A stretch of DNA of 64,000 nt from positions 51,929 to 115,928 of the forward strand of contig JBCAXJ010000005.1 in the NCBI GenBank assembly GCA_038534135.1. Direction: 5' to 3'. Positions 11,104-20,100 of this stretch are shown piece by piece; the stretch's first letter is position 1, and every line of letters begins with the position of its first letter. The position numbers and the translations under genes are program-made. The notes under the pieces were generated by a model, which worked only from the letters and a program-made list of their open reading frames with translations, was not told the DNA's origin and ran no database searches. The DNA comes from Thermohalobaculum sp038534135. GTDB lineage: Bacteria > Pseudomonadota > Alphaproteobacteria > Rhodobacterales > Rhodobacteraceae.

Positions 11104-11958
11104 TCAGCCGGTTGCGAATTCGCTTTCTGAGTAGCCCTGAAGGTAGAGAAGTGCGGTGAGGTCGCCGTGGCTGATCGCACAGTCCGCAGCTTGGGCCACA
11201 ACTGGCTTGGCGTGGTAGGCGACGCCAAGCCCTGCCGCATCGATCATGCCGAGATCATTGGCGCCGTCGCCGACCGCGAGTGCGTCACCGAGCCCAATGC
11301 CCAGCCGCCCCGTGATCTCATTCAGTGCTTCGACCTTCGCCGTGCGGCCCAGGATCGGATCATGCACCGTGCCGGTGAGTGCTCCGTCTTCGATGGTCAG
11401 GATGTTTGCGCGGTTCTCATTGAAGCCAGCCGCCATCGCGACCCGTTCGGTGAAAAAGGTGAAGCCTCCGGATACCAGGGCCGCATGGCCGCCATGCGCC
11501 CGCATGGTTTGAACCAGCGTCCGTGCGCCCGGGTTCAGCGTGACCCGCTCGTCATACACCTGCTGGAGCTTGTCTGCGCAGAGGCCCTTTATCAGCGCGA
11601 CGCGCGCCCGAAGCGCCTCCTCGAAGCTGATTTCGCCACGCATGGCGGGTTCAGTGATCGCGACGACTTGCTCGCGGACGCCAGCGAAATCGGCGACCTC
11701 GTCAATGCACTCGACCGGAATCATGGTCGAGTCCATGTCCGCAATCAGCAGTCTCTTGCGGCGGTTCTCCGCCGGGATACAGTTCACGTCCGCATCTGAG
11801 ATCTCGAACGATACCGGCGCGGGCGACATGATTTCTACCGCCGAGGCAGACAGGCGCTTTGGAGCGCCTGCGCCGGGAATTTGTTCGCGGACCTCGGTGA
11901 CTTGCGCATCCGACAGCCCCGCCCGAGGCGAGGCTGTCAGCACGACGTTGTACGCCAT
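11104..11958 (-). CDS. serB: Phosphoserine phosphatase SerB
   Basis: A 284-residue HAD-superfamily phosphatase catalysing the last step of serine synthesis (phosphoserine to serine). HAD motif I is DMDSTMI (about residue 75), motif II is the Ser of LVSGGFTFF, and motifs III/IV are the Lys of GRTAKVEAL and VGDGANDLGMI. The first 70 residues form the small N-terminal regulatory-type domain common in proteobacterial SerB. It lies 6 bp downstream of the DAHP synthase gene on the same strand, so the two amino-acid genes probably share a transcript. Confidence 0.94.
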   Translation of the reverse strand: MAYNVVLTASPRAGLSDAQVTEVREQIPGAGAPKRLSASAVEIMSPAPVSFEISDADVNCIPAENRRKRLLIADMDSTMIPVECIDEVADFAGVREQVVAITEPAMRGEISFEEALRARVALIKGLCADKLQQVYDERVTLNPGARTLVQTMRAHGGHAALVSGGFTFFTERVAMAAGFNENRANILTIEDGALTGTVHDPILGRTAKVEALNEITGRLGIGLGDALAVGDGANDLGMIDAAGLGVAYHAKPVVAQAADCAISHGDLTALLYLQGYSESEFATG

Positions 11959-11964
11959 GGCCGA

Positions 11965-13341
11965 TTACTCGGCGGCGACGCTTTTCCTGCCGTTAGCTGT
12001 ACTGTCGAGTGCTTCGGCCAGCAGGAACGCAAGCTCGAGTGCCTGCGACGAGTTCAAGCGCGGATCGCAGGCCGTATGATAGCGGTTGCGAAGGTCTTCC
12101 GAGGTTACCTCGTGCATTCCGCCCATACACTCCGTCACGTCCTGGCCGGTCATTTCGAAATGCACGCCGCCAGCGTAAGTCCCCTTATCGGAATGGACCG
12201 CAAAGAACTCCCGCACTTCCTGCAGAACCTTGTCGAATGGCCGGGTCTTGTAACCCGAGTCCGATTTGATCGTGTTGCCGTGCATCGGATCGCAGGACCA
12301 GACGACAGCCCGTCCCTCGCGCTCGACCGCATCGATCCAGCCGGGCAAGTGGTCTGCGACCTTGCCCGCACCCGTGCGGCAAATGAGGGTCATGCGGCCC
12401 GCTTCGTCATTCGGGTTCAATGCATCGATCAGGCGAATCAGATCGTCGGGCGCCAGTGACGGGCCGCATTTGAGACCGATCGGATTCATGACGCCCCGGC
12501 AGAACTCGACATGTGCGCCGTCGACCTGGCGGGTCCGGTCACCGATCCAGATCATGTGGCCCGAGCCTGCAACCCACTCCCCGGAGGTCGAGTCCATGCG
12601 AACCAGAGGTTCTTCATACTCGAGTAGAAGCGCTTCATGGCTTGTATAATAGTGAACCCCGCGCAAGGGGTGAGCGTTCTCGGAGTTGACGCCGGTTGCA
12701 GCCATGAAATCCACGGCGTCCTGAACGCGCTCGGCCATCTTCTGGTAGCGCTCGCTTTGAGGACTGCCCTTCGCGAAGCCAAGGTTCCAGGCGGCGACCC
12801 GTGCCAAATCCGCGTACCCGCCCTGGGCAAAGGCCCGCAGCAGGTTCAGCGTGGCCGCTGATTGCAGATAGGCCTGCTCCATGCGCTGAGGGTCCGGGAT
12901 CCGCGCCTCTGGCGTGAAGTCGAACCCGTTGATGATGTCGCCGCGGTAAGATGGCAGCTCGATGTCGCCCTGTTTCTCGACGGACGAGGACCGCGGCTTG
13001 GCAAACTGCCCCGCCATGCGACCTACCTTCACGACCGGTTTGCGCGCCCCAAAGGTGAGTACGACAGCCATCTGCAGGAAAATGCGGAACGCATCGCGGA
13101 TGTTGTCGGCGGAGAACTCGGCAAAGCTCTCGGCGCAATCACCGCCTTGCAGCAGAAAAGCCTCGCCCTTTGCAACGCCTGCGAGCTTGGCTTTGAGGTC
13201 GCGCGCCTCACCTGCAAAGACCAAGGGTGGATATGTCGAAAGCTTGGCCGTGACGGCTGCCAACTTGTCGCTGTCCGGATACTCGGGCATTTGCAGCCCG
13301 TCCTGGTTGCGCCAGCTTGATTTCGACCACGTCCCGTTCAT
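11965..13341 (-). CDS. aroG: Class II 3-deoxy-7-phosphoheptulonate synthase
   Basis: A type II (plant/actinobacterial-like) DAHP synthase of 458 residues. It joins phosphoenolpyruvate and erythrose 4-phosphate in the first step of the shikimate pathway. Family marks are SSWRNQDGLQMPEYPD at the N-terminus, PPLVFAGEAR, LLQGGDCAESF (with the metal-binding Cys), VKVGRMAGQFAKPRS, and the C-terminal GGVHFEMTGQDVTECMGG. The symbol follows the mycobacterial class II enzyme; other symbols are used. A divergent GlxA-type regulator lies upstream. No ACT or chorismate mutase domain is fused to it. Confidence 0.95.
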   Translation of the reverse strand: MNGTWSKSSWRNQDGLQMPEYPDSDKLAAVTAKLSTYPPLVFAGEARDLKAKLAGVAKGEAFLLQGGDCAESFAEFSADNIRDAFRIFLQMAVVLTFGARKPVVKVGRMAGQFAKPRSSSVEKQGDIELPSYRGDIINGFDFTPEARIPDPQRMEQAYLQSAATLNLLRAFAQGGYADLARVAAWNLGFAKGSPQSERYQKMAERVQDAVDFMAATGVNSENAHPLRGVHYYTSHEALLLEYEEPLVRMDSTSGEWVAGSGHMIWIGDRTRQVDGAHVEFCRGVMNPIGLKCGPSLAPDDLIRLIDALNPNDEAGRMTLICRTGAGKVADHLPGWIDAVEREGRAVVWSCDPMHGNTIKSDSGYKTRPFDKVLQEVREFFAVHSDKGTYAGGVHFEMTGQDVTECMGGMHEVTSEDLRNRYHTACDPRLNSSQALELAFLLAEALDSTANGRKSVAAE

Positions 13342-13523
13342 CGCTCTGGTCTCCGATTCCGAATAAGGGGCCCGCTATAGCGTGGGCGTACAGCCGTTGC
13401 CAGTGCCGCTGCTCAAGTTAAAGGCATTTGCGGGATTCCATGCTTGACGAGACCGGAATCCATGGCGAAAGGTCGCGAAAGAAAAGTGCGCGAAAGCGCC
13501 GGGAGAAAGGTGCGCGGCCAAAC

Positions 13524-14513
13524 ATGGAACGGGGTGACGAGGTCAAGGCGCGGGAGTTCGTCTTCCTGCTGCTGCCACAGTTCTCGATGATGGCCTTTGC
13601 GGCGGCGATCGAACCCTTGCGGCAGGCGAACCGAATGTCGCGCAAGGGACTTTATCGCTGGCGGATCGTCGGTGAGGACGGGCAGGGCGTCACGTGCTCG
13701 AACGGCTGTACGCTTTCGGCCGATATGGGGCTGGATGACGTCGATCGCGGCACGTCGATCGTGGTTTGTGCCGGTCTGGAGGTTCGGGAGGGTACGACGC
13801 GGGCGATTCTGTCTTGGCTCAGGACGCAATCACGACGTGGTGCGAAGATGGGTGCGGTCTGTACGGGGTCGCATGTTCTGGCGAAAGCCGGGCTTCTCGA
13901 TGGCAAGCGGTGCACGATCCATTGGGAAAATCAGGCGGCGTTTGCCGAGGAGTTTCCGGAGGCTGAGCTCTCGAACACGCTGTTCTGTGCCGAAGACGGT
14001 GTCTTCACCTGTGCTGGGGGAACGTCTGCGGCGGACATGATGCTCCAGCAGATCACGGAAGAACATGGCCCGGATCTGGGGGCGCTGGTGGCTGATGCGA
14101 TGGTGCATGCGCCGATCCGTACGGATACCGATGAGCAGCGCTTGTCAGTCCCTGCGCGGATTGGTGTGCGGCATCCGAAGCTTGTCTCGATCATTCAAAC
14201 GATGGAGCAAAACACCGAGGAACCGATTTCGCCCTCGGAACTGGCGAAGGGCGTGAACATGTCCACGCGGCAGTTGGAAAGGCTGTTCCGCCGCTATCTT
14301 AATCGCTCGCCAAAGCGGTACTACATGGAATTGCGGCTGGAGAAGGCACGGAACCTGCTGCTGCAGACGGATATGAGCGTCATCAATGTGGCGCTCGCCT
14401 GTGGTTTCACCTCGCCGTCGCATTTCTCGAAGTGCTATCGGAACCACTTTGAACGAACGCCGTATCGCGAACGCGGCACCCCGCAGGAACAGCGCCAGAG
14501 GGCTGGCGTGTGA
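13524..14513 (+). CDS. GlxA family transcriptional regulator (DJ-1/PfpI plus AraC domains)
   Basis: An AraC-family regulator with an N-terminal DJ-1/PfpI-like sensor domain (FVFLLLPQFSMMAFAAAIEPLR, and GAVCTGSHVLAKAGLLDG where the amidotransferase-type Cys lies). Two helix-turn-helices form the C-terminus (MSTRQLERLFRRYLNRSPKRY and ALACGFTSPSHFSKCYR). Related regulators (GbdR, CdhR, DmgR) respond to glycine betaine, carnitine and similar quaternary amines. The frame is open from a TTG at 13428, but the family N-terminus fits the ATG at 13524 better; neither has an ideal ribosome binding site. It overlaps the thioesterase gene by four bases (GTGA), so the regulator and enzyme are co-translated. 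The ligand is not shown by the sequence. Confidence 0.88.
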   Translation: MERGDEVKAREFVFLLLPQFSMMAFAAAIEPLRQANRMSRKGLYRWRIVGEDGQGVTCSNGCTLSADMGLDDVDRGTSIVVCAGLEVREGTTRAILSWLRTQSRRGAKMGAVCTGSHVLAKAGLLDGKRCTIHWENQAAFAEEFPEAELSNTLFCAEDGVFTCAGGTSAADMMLQQITEEHGPDLGALVADAMVHAPIRTDTDEQRLSVPARIGVRHPKLVSIIQTMEQNTEEPISPSELAKGVNMSTRQLERLFRRYLNRSPKRYYMELRLEKARNLLLQTDMSVINVALACGFTSPSHFSKCYRNHFERTPYRERGTPQEQRQRAGV

Positions 14514-14947
14514 GGCCAGAGCCGCCCAGGCGTTCCGACTACAAGACATTCCGGTCAATAACGACGCGCTGGATGGACAACGATGTCTATGGTCACGTCA
14601 ACAATGTCGTCTACTACTCGTTCTTTGATACGGCGGTCAGCGGTTGGCTGGTCGATAACGATTTGGTTGACTACCGAAACGGCGAAACGATTGGCCTATG
14701 TGTGGACTCGCAATGCAGTTATTTCGCGCCGGTTTCTTTCCCCGATACCGTGTCGGCAGGCGTGCGTGTAGATCGAATAGGCTCTTCGTCGGTGACATAT
14801 GCCGTGGGAATCTTCAAAGATGATGACGAGCGGGCAGCGGCTGCGGGAACCTTCACGCACGTCTATGTTGACGAGCAGACACGCCGCCCGCGACCGTTGA
14901 CCGAGAGCGCGCGCGCAACGCTACGCAGCATCGCCGCCGAGGGCTGA
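14510..14947 (+). CDS. Acyl-CoA thioesterase, 4HBT hot-dog family
   Basis: A 145-residue single hot-dog domain protein. The active-site signature of the 4-hydroxybenzoyl-CoA thioesterase family is clear: RWMDNDVYGHVNNVVYYSFF near residues 21-40, with the catalytic Asp. It would hydrolyse a short or polar acyl-CoA. GTG start inside the 3' end of the GlxA regulator. Next downstream, across a promoter-like region, are the two CoA-transferase subunits. In Pseudomonas carnitine breakdown a betainyl-CoA thioesterase and a dehydrocarnitine CoA-transferase act in one route, so this set could be related. That is inference from neighbourhood only. Confidence 0.85.
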   Translation: MRPEPPRRSDYKTFRSITTRWMDNDVYGHVNNVVYYSFFDTAVSGWLVDNDLVDYRNGETIGLCVDSQCSYFAPVSFPDTVSAGVRVDRIGSSSVTYAVGIFKDDDERAAAAGTFTHVYVDEQTRRPRPLTESARATLRSIAAEG

Positions 14948-14964
14948 ATTGCCCAAACATTCAC

Positions 14965-14994
14965 TTGTTCGCGCGCGCAGCATTATCCTATAAG
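14965..14994 (+). promoter_or_regulatory. Candidate sigma-70 promoter of the CoA-transferase pair
   Basis: A -35-like TTGTTC (14965-14970) and a -10-like TATAAG (14989-14994) are separated by 18 bases. They lie 38 bases before the start codon at 15033, which has an AGGAGG-like ribosome binding site. The CoA-transferase genes could thus be expressed apart from the regulator/thioesterase pair. Confidence 0.5.
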
Positions 14995-15032
14995 CGGCGC
15001 CGGTTGAGACGCGGCAGTGTCAGGAGGAACGG

Positions 15033-15728
15033 ATGAAGAAAGTCTATGCGACGGCGGCTGAAGCGCTGGACGGCCTGCTGGCAGACAACATGCTGATCGC
15101 CGCGGGAGGCTTTGGCCTGTGCGGGATCCCGGAAAACCTGATCGCCGCGATCAAGGAGAGCGGTGTGAAGGGTCTCACCGTTGCCTCCAACAACGCGGGG
15201 GTCGACGATTTTGGGCTGGGACTGCTCTTGCAGGACAAACAGGTCAATAAGATGATTTCGTCCTATGTCGGCGAGAACGACCTGTTCATGCAGCAGTATC
15301 TTTCAGGGGAGTTGGAGATCGAGTTCAACCCTCAGGGAACTCTGGCCGAGCGCATGCGCGCTGGTGGCGCTGGCATCCCCGGATTCTATACCAAGACCGG
15401 CGTCGGCACGGTCATTGCGGATGGTAAAGAACTCAAGGACTTTGACGGCGTGACCTACGTATTGGAACGCGGGATCGTAGCCGATCTTTCAGTGGTCAAA
15501 GCTTGGAAGGGCGACGCTCAAGGCAACCTCGTCTACCGAAAGTCGGCTCGGAATTTCAATCCGATGGCGGCGACCTGCGGGAAAGTCACTGTTGCAGAAG
15601 TTGAGGAGCTTGTCCCGGTTGGTTCGCTCGACCCGGATACGATCCATACGCCTGGCATCTTCGTGCAACGCGTCATCGAGGGCGAGCACGAGAAACGCAT
15701 TGAACAGCGCACCGTGCGTGCGGCCTGA
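15033..15728 (+). CDS. 3-oxoacid CoA-transferase subunit A
   Basis: A 231-residue alpha subunit of a family I CoA-transferase. Marks are AAGGFGLCGIPENLIAAI (about residues 24-41, the GxGGF CoA-binding glycine motif), SNNAGVDDFGLGLLL, and GNLVYRKSARNFNPMAA near the end. With subunit B it moves CoA from succinyl-CoA to a 3-oxoacid such as acetoacetate. It is 26 bp upstream of subunit B. Homologous pairs include ScoAB and AtoDA, and the dehydrocarnitine CoA-transferase DhcAB. Sequence alone does not separate these, so no symbol is given. Confidence 0.93.
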   Translation: MKKVYATAAEALDGLLADNMLIAAGGFGLCGIPENLIAAIKESGVKGLTVASNNAGVDDFGLGLLLQDKQVNKMISSYVGENDLFMQQYLSGELEIEFNPQGTLAERMRAGGAGIPGFYTKTGVGTVIADGKELKDFDGVTYVLERGIVADLSVVKAWKGDAQGNLVYRKSARNFNPMAATCGKVTVAEVEELVPVGSLDPDTIHTPGIFVQRVIEGEHEKRIEQRTVRAA

Positions 15729-15754
15729 GCCGTCTGACCTGAGGAGAGAAACAC

Positions 15755-16384
15755 ATGCCCTGGGATCGCAATCAGATGGCCGAACGGGCCGCGCAGGAAC
15801 TGGAAGACGGCTTCTACGTAAATCTTGGGATCGGTATCCCGACACTGGTTTCAAACTTCATTCCGGAAGGTGTGGACGTCACGCTACAGTCCGAAAACGG
15901 GATCTTGGGGATGGGTCCATTTCCAACTGAAGACGAAATTGATGCCGACCTCATCAACGCGGGCAAGCAGACGATCACAGAACTCGACCGTACGTCCTAT
16001 TTTTCGTCTGCCGACAGCTTCGGAATGATCCGCGGTGGCCACATCAACCTGGCCATTCTCGGCGCTATGGAGGTTTCGGAAGCCGGCGATCTCGCGAATT
16101 GGATGATCCCGGGTAAGCTGGTCAAGGGCATGGGCGGCGCGATGGACCTCGTCGCTGGTGTCGGCCGCGTTCTGGTGATCATGGACCACGCCAACAAGCG
16201 CGGTGAGAGCAAGCTGCTGAAAGAATGCACTCTGCCGCTCACAGGCAAGGGCGTGGTAAACCGCATAATCACCAACCTGGGCGTTTTCGATGTCGTGAGC
16301 GGCGGACTGCGCATCGTTGAACTCGCCCCTGAAGTCACCAAGGACGACGTTGACGCGCAGACCGAGGCAACTTTGGTCGCGTAA
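15755..16384 (+). CDS. 3-oxoacid CoA-transferase subunit B
   Basis: A 209-residue beta subunit. The catalytic Glu lies in the SENGILGMGPFP block (about residues 46-57), preceded by VNLGIGIPTLVSNF. GGHINLAILGAMEVS and GKLVKGMGGAMDLVAG are also typical. The Glu forms the covalent glutamyl-CoA intermediate in this family. It follows subunit A in the same operon and converges with the DUF2793 gene at the end of the GTA cluster, 22 bp away. Confidence 0.94.
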   Translation: MPWDRNQMAERAAQELEDGFYVNLGIGIPTLVSNFIPEGVDVTLQSENGILGMGPFPTEDEIDADLINAGKQTITELDRTSYFSSADSFGMIRGGHINLAILGAMEVSEAGDLANWMIPGKLVKGMGGAMDLVAGVGRVLVIMDHANKRGESKLLKECTLPLTGKGVVNRIITNLGVFDVVSGGLRIVELAPEVTKDDVDAQTEATLVA

Positions 16385-16406
16385 CCGGTGGGGCGCGCTC
16401 TCTTTC

Positions 16407-17120
16407 CTAAACCGTCTCGTTAGGTGGCGAGAGCTCGAGCAGATGCACCGCAAGTCTCACCCGGCCACTGGTGAATGCTGGACCGTTCGACGTGATCTCG
16501 ATTGGTGTAGCGCCGAAGTAAGCTTGCGGCTGGCCGGTTACGCCGTGCGCGAACGCTCCAAGATCCGTGCCGTAGCCTGCGCCGTAGCGGTTCACACTGC
16601 CGGGCACACCAAGTGACCAATCGTTCGCGCCTGTGATCTCTTGGATCACGCGCCCGGTCACGCCTAACACAATTGCCTTGTCTGGGATCACGTTCGGCGT
16701 GATCGAGGATGGGGCCGTTGCGAGTTCATGATCGACCTCGATCACGCTAGCGAAGGAGTAGGCGCCGCCTGTGGAGCTCGAAATCCGTTCTAGGATCCAT
16801 GCCCCGCCAATAAAGCTCGTGGTGACAGCCTCATCTACGATCCAGAACTGTGCGCCTTCCCACGGCGCAACGAACACCCAACCTCCGTTCAGGAACAGTG
16901 CCAGGTCAAAATCATGCTCCGCCCAATCATCACTGGCAGATGCTCCGACGATGTAGACGCTTCCATCTGCCGGCGTTGCGGGTGGTACGGATTCCGAGCG
17001 GCTTTGCACCTGCCTCGCGGCCAGGGCGTCGGCTCGAACGATCGCTTCGTTCACGGTCACATGTTTCTGGGCTTGTGCTGCGTCCAAGAGCGGCATCGCA
17101 AAGTTTCTTGTATCAGACAT
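16407..17120 (-). CDS. DUF2793 family phage/GTA-associated protein
   Basis: A protein of 237 residues starting MSDTRNFAMPLLDAAQAQKHVTVNEAI, the hallmark N-terminus of DUF2793. GSVYIVG, GWVFVAPWEG and a glycine/serine-rich C-terminal half follow; the latter could be a receptor-binding or fibre-tip region. The start at 17120 overlaps the end of the large GTA tip gene by eight bases and has an AAAGGAG ribosome binding site, so it belongs to the GTA transcript. DUF2793 proteins occur in alphaproteobacterial phages and GTAs. Their exact role is not settled in my knowledge. A longer frame to 17141 exists but fits less well. Confidence 0.82.
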   Translation of the reverse strand: MSDTRNFAMPLLDAAQAQKHVTVNEAIVRADALAARQVQSRSESVPPATPADGSVYIVGASASDDWAEHDFDLALFLNGGWVFVAPWEGAQFWIVDEAVTTSFIGGAWILERISSSTGGAYSFASVIEVDHELATAPSSITPNVIPDKAIVLGVTGRVIQEITGANDWSLGVPGSVNRYGAGYGTDLGAFAHGVTGQPQAYFGATPIEITSNGPAFTSGRVRLAVHLLELSPPNETV

Positions 17121-20100
17121 TGATCTCAATGCTCCTTTCACGGCCCCAACCGACGGTGTTTGAAAGCTGGCTCACAGCAAATCGAACGGCTCCCGCCGCT
17201 CCGTCTTCGGCCCGCATGGCGGCGGTGTAGGTGAAGTCTGGGACCGCGGTCTCAGCAGACCTGAACGTCTCGTTTCCTTGGGAGACGACGATCCGGTAAC
17301 GTTCCGTCTCCTCCGCAAGCGGGACCTCGACCGCTTCGAACGTGCGATCTCCCAATCGACTTGCTCTCAGCCAACTAAGTACGAAGTCTTCTCCGGCTTT
17401 CCGCGCACGCAGATGTGCCGGCGCGAACGGGATCAGCCCGGCGCATTTGGGCGTGTGCACCAACTCGACATATGCTGGATGTGATAGGTCGAACTCTGCG
17501 GGCCCGACCCGCCAAGTCCTAGGCAAAAAGCATTCGCTGGCGTCGACGGGAAGCGTTTCGACCGAATCGTCCAAAAGAACCAAGCGTGAGGCAGCAGCGA
17601 TTGGGCCGGACGGAGTACCGCGCAGCCCGCGCAAGAGATTGCCCAGACGGTACGTATCCTGATCGATCAGTTCCGCGGTTTCGAATTGCAGGATCTCCCA
17701 TCCATCCGGCGTTTCGGCTGCGATCCGGTTTGCGCCATTCAGCACGTCGAGTCTTTCCGACGACAGGAGCGATCCCGTGGACATGAGAACAATCCAGTTG
17801 ACGCGCTGCCACCGATTGGGCGCACCGCCGGGCAGTTCCTGAAGCGCCTTGCCAATCGCCGCCGGACTGCGGATGCGACCCGAAAAGTTGAATGACGTAC
17901 CTGATGCCGATTTGAACAAAGCCATCTCGCCAGGCCATGGTTCGGCTGAAACCGCGAACCAGGGCCGGTGATCCAGATCACTCCCGTTTGCGATAGGCAG
18001 GTCCAGAACAATCGCCTCGATAGGCCCCGCGAGGATTTCAGCCTCTGGTTCGATCTGACGTTCTGAGCTTCGGGTCGGCAAATAGAGCGTTGGCTCAGTA
18101 CTCGTCGCCTCGACCTCGCGTCCGTTAGTATCGGACACGCGATCAATCCGATAAGCCTCCTGTCTGCCGTCAGCGCCCAGGTCGACGACGTCCCCAGGTT
18201 CCACGGACAGCATTGAAGGCGGCATTGCGAAGCGCGCATTTCCAGAGGCCTGAAGGGATTCTGCCAGCCAACGATCACAAACCTGCTGAGCCTTCGAGCC
18301 TGCCATCAACACTTGATGAGAGCTTTCCGAGACGCGTTGCAGATCGCCGCCTGGCAAACGTGCCTCCGCCGCCCCGAGACGATAGTCATTCTCTGATTGC
18401 ATGTATGAGAACCGAACCTGATCAGCGCGTTCCGTGTCGCGGATCGCCTCTCGTTCGATTGGTCCCTCGTCTATCGCTTCTGGTTCGACCAGACGCCCTG
18501 GGTCGATCGTCAAAGGCCTCGGATTCTCTCGGCTTGCAAAGACCAGAACGCCCGCGCTCTCGAACGCATCAAATCCGTAAATCTTCATGAGGGGCTGCAA
18601 CGCCTCGCGCGCGGTTTGAGTTCGATCAAGCAGGTACCCGTCGACGGCGCCGTGCAAACGGGACACATCGAAGTCCTCTAGCTTCAAACCTGACCGAAGG
18701 CAGATTTCCGTGACAATCTCGGCGAGCGAACCCGAATTCAAACGCCCGGTGATCCAATGCCCCAGACGGTGCGAGGGTCCATCGGTCCAGATCGACTCCC
18801 GCACCGGGAAGTCCGGCCACGGTCGCGAATCCCAAGTCCAGATATAGATGCGGTCCAATGGGATCATCGGGCCGTTGTAGATCCCGCTTGTCGGATTGAC
18901 GCCCGCCGTAGACCAGTAACCGATCTTGGCTTGCAGGAACCGGCGCTGCATCTCGTCATCGCGTGCACCGCGAGATGCGGTGGGCAAAGCGCTTTCAGAG
19001 CTCTTTCCATCGTAGAAAACGTTTGGCATGTTGGCGCCCAGATCGACTGACGGGCAGCCGGTTTCGGTCAGCCAGACAGGCTTCGATCTTGGAACCCAAG
19101 CTGTTGGAGTGGTCGACCGTATTCCGTCAATTCGGTTGTAATGCGGCGATGACCACCAGTTTCGAATGTCTTTCGCGCGGAATACCCAAGGTTCGCCGTA
19201 TGCTCCGTCTTCGATAGGCTCGCGCACCTGCAAGTCGCGTGCAGACTGATTTGGATAGAAGTAGTCGTAGTACTCGCCGCCTTCGACCTGACTCTTCAAG
19301 TATTGCAGCGAATAAACTGACCCGGCCTCGGCATCTGCGTGCGATGTGGTGTGCCGCCAATCCGACAGCGGAGTATAATCGTCGATACCAATCGAATCGA
19401 TGTTTGCGTCCGCCCAAAGCGGATCGAGATGGAACAGGACATCGCCAGTCCCATCGGCTGGGTGGTAACCAAAGTATTCAGACCAGTCGGCGGCGTACGT
19501 GATTTTAGTCCCAGGCAGGAGTGTCCGCACTTCTGCGGCAAGGCTGATCAACTCGTCCACGGCTGGAAATGAGGTTCTTCCAGAACGGATCGTTGTCAAG
19601 CCGCGCAATTCTGTGCCGATGCAGATCGAATCAACGCCGCCTGCCGCAGCCCCGAGAGCAGCCAGATGCAGTACGAAACGCCGCCAGGTCCATTCGATCG
19701 GACCAGAGTAAATCACTCTACCATTCGAGATCGCATAGTCGGTCGCTGACGCGGTCCCGAAAAACTCCGCGACCTCAGATGACGCGGCGCTGGTCAGATC
19801 ATCGCTGCCCGGTTCTCCAGGCGCATTCGCCAGTGTAATCCGTCCGCGCCACGGGAAGACCGGTTGCTCAGATCTCCCATACGGATCTGACAGACCATTC
19901 CCAGCCTCGATATCCATCAAAAGGAATGGATACAGTGTTACCTTTTGGCCTCGGGCTTTCAGTGTTTGGATCGCTCGGACGACGGACCCGTCGCTTGGTG
20001 TACCGCCAAAGTTTACGCGATCATCGGCATCACGTGACACAGGCTTGGCAGTGTCACTCGTCACCCCTGCTACGAACCAGGGATCGGGTCCCGAGACGCG

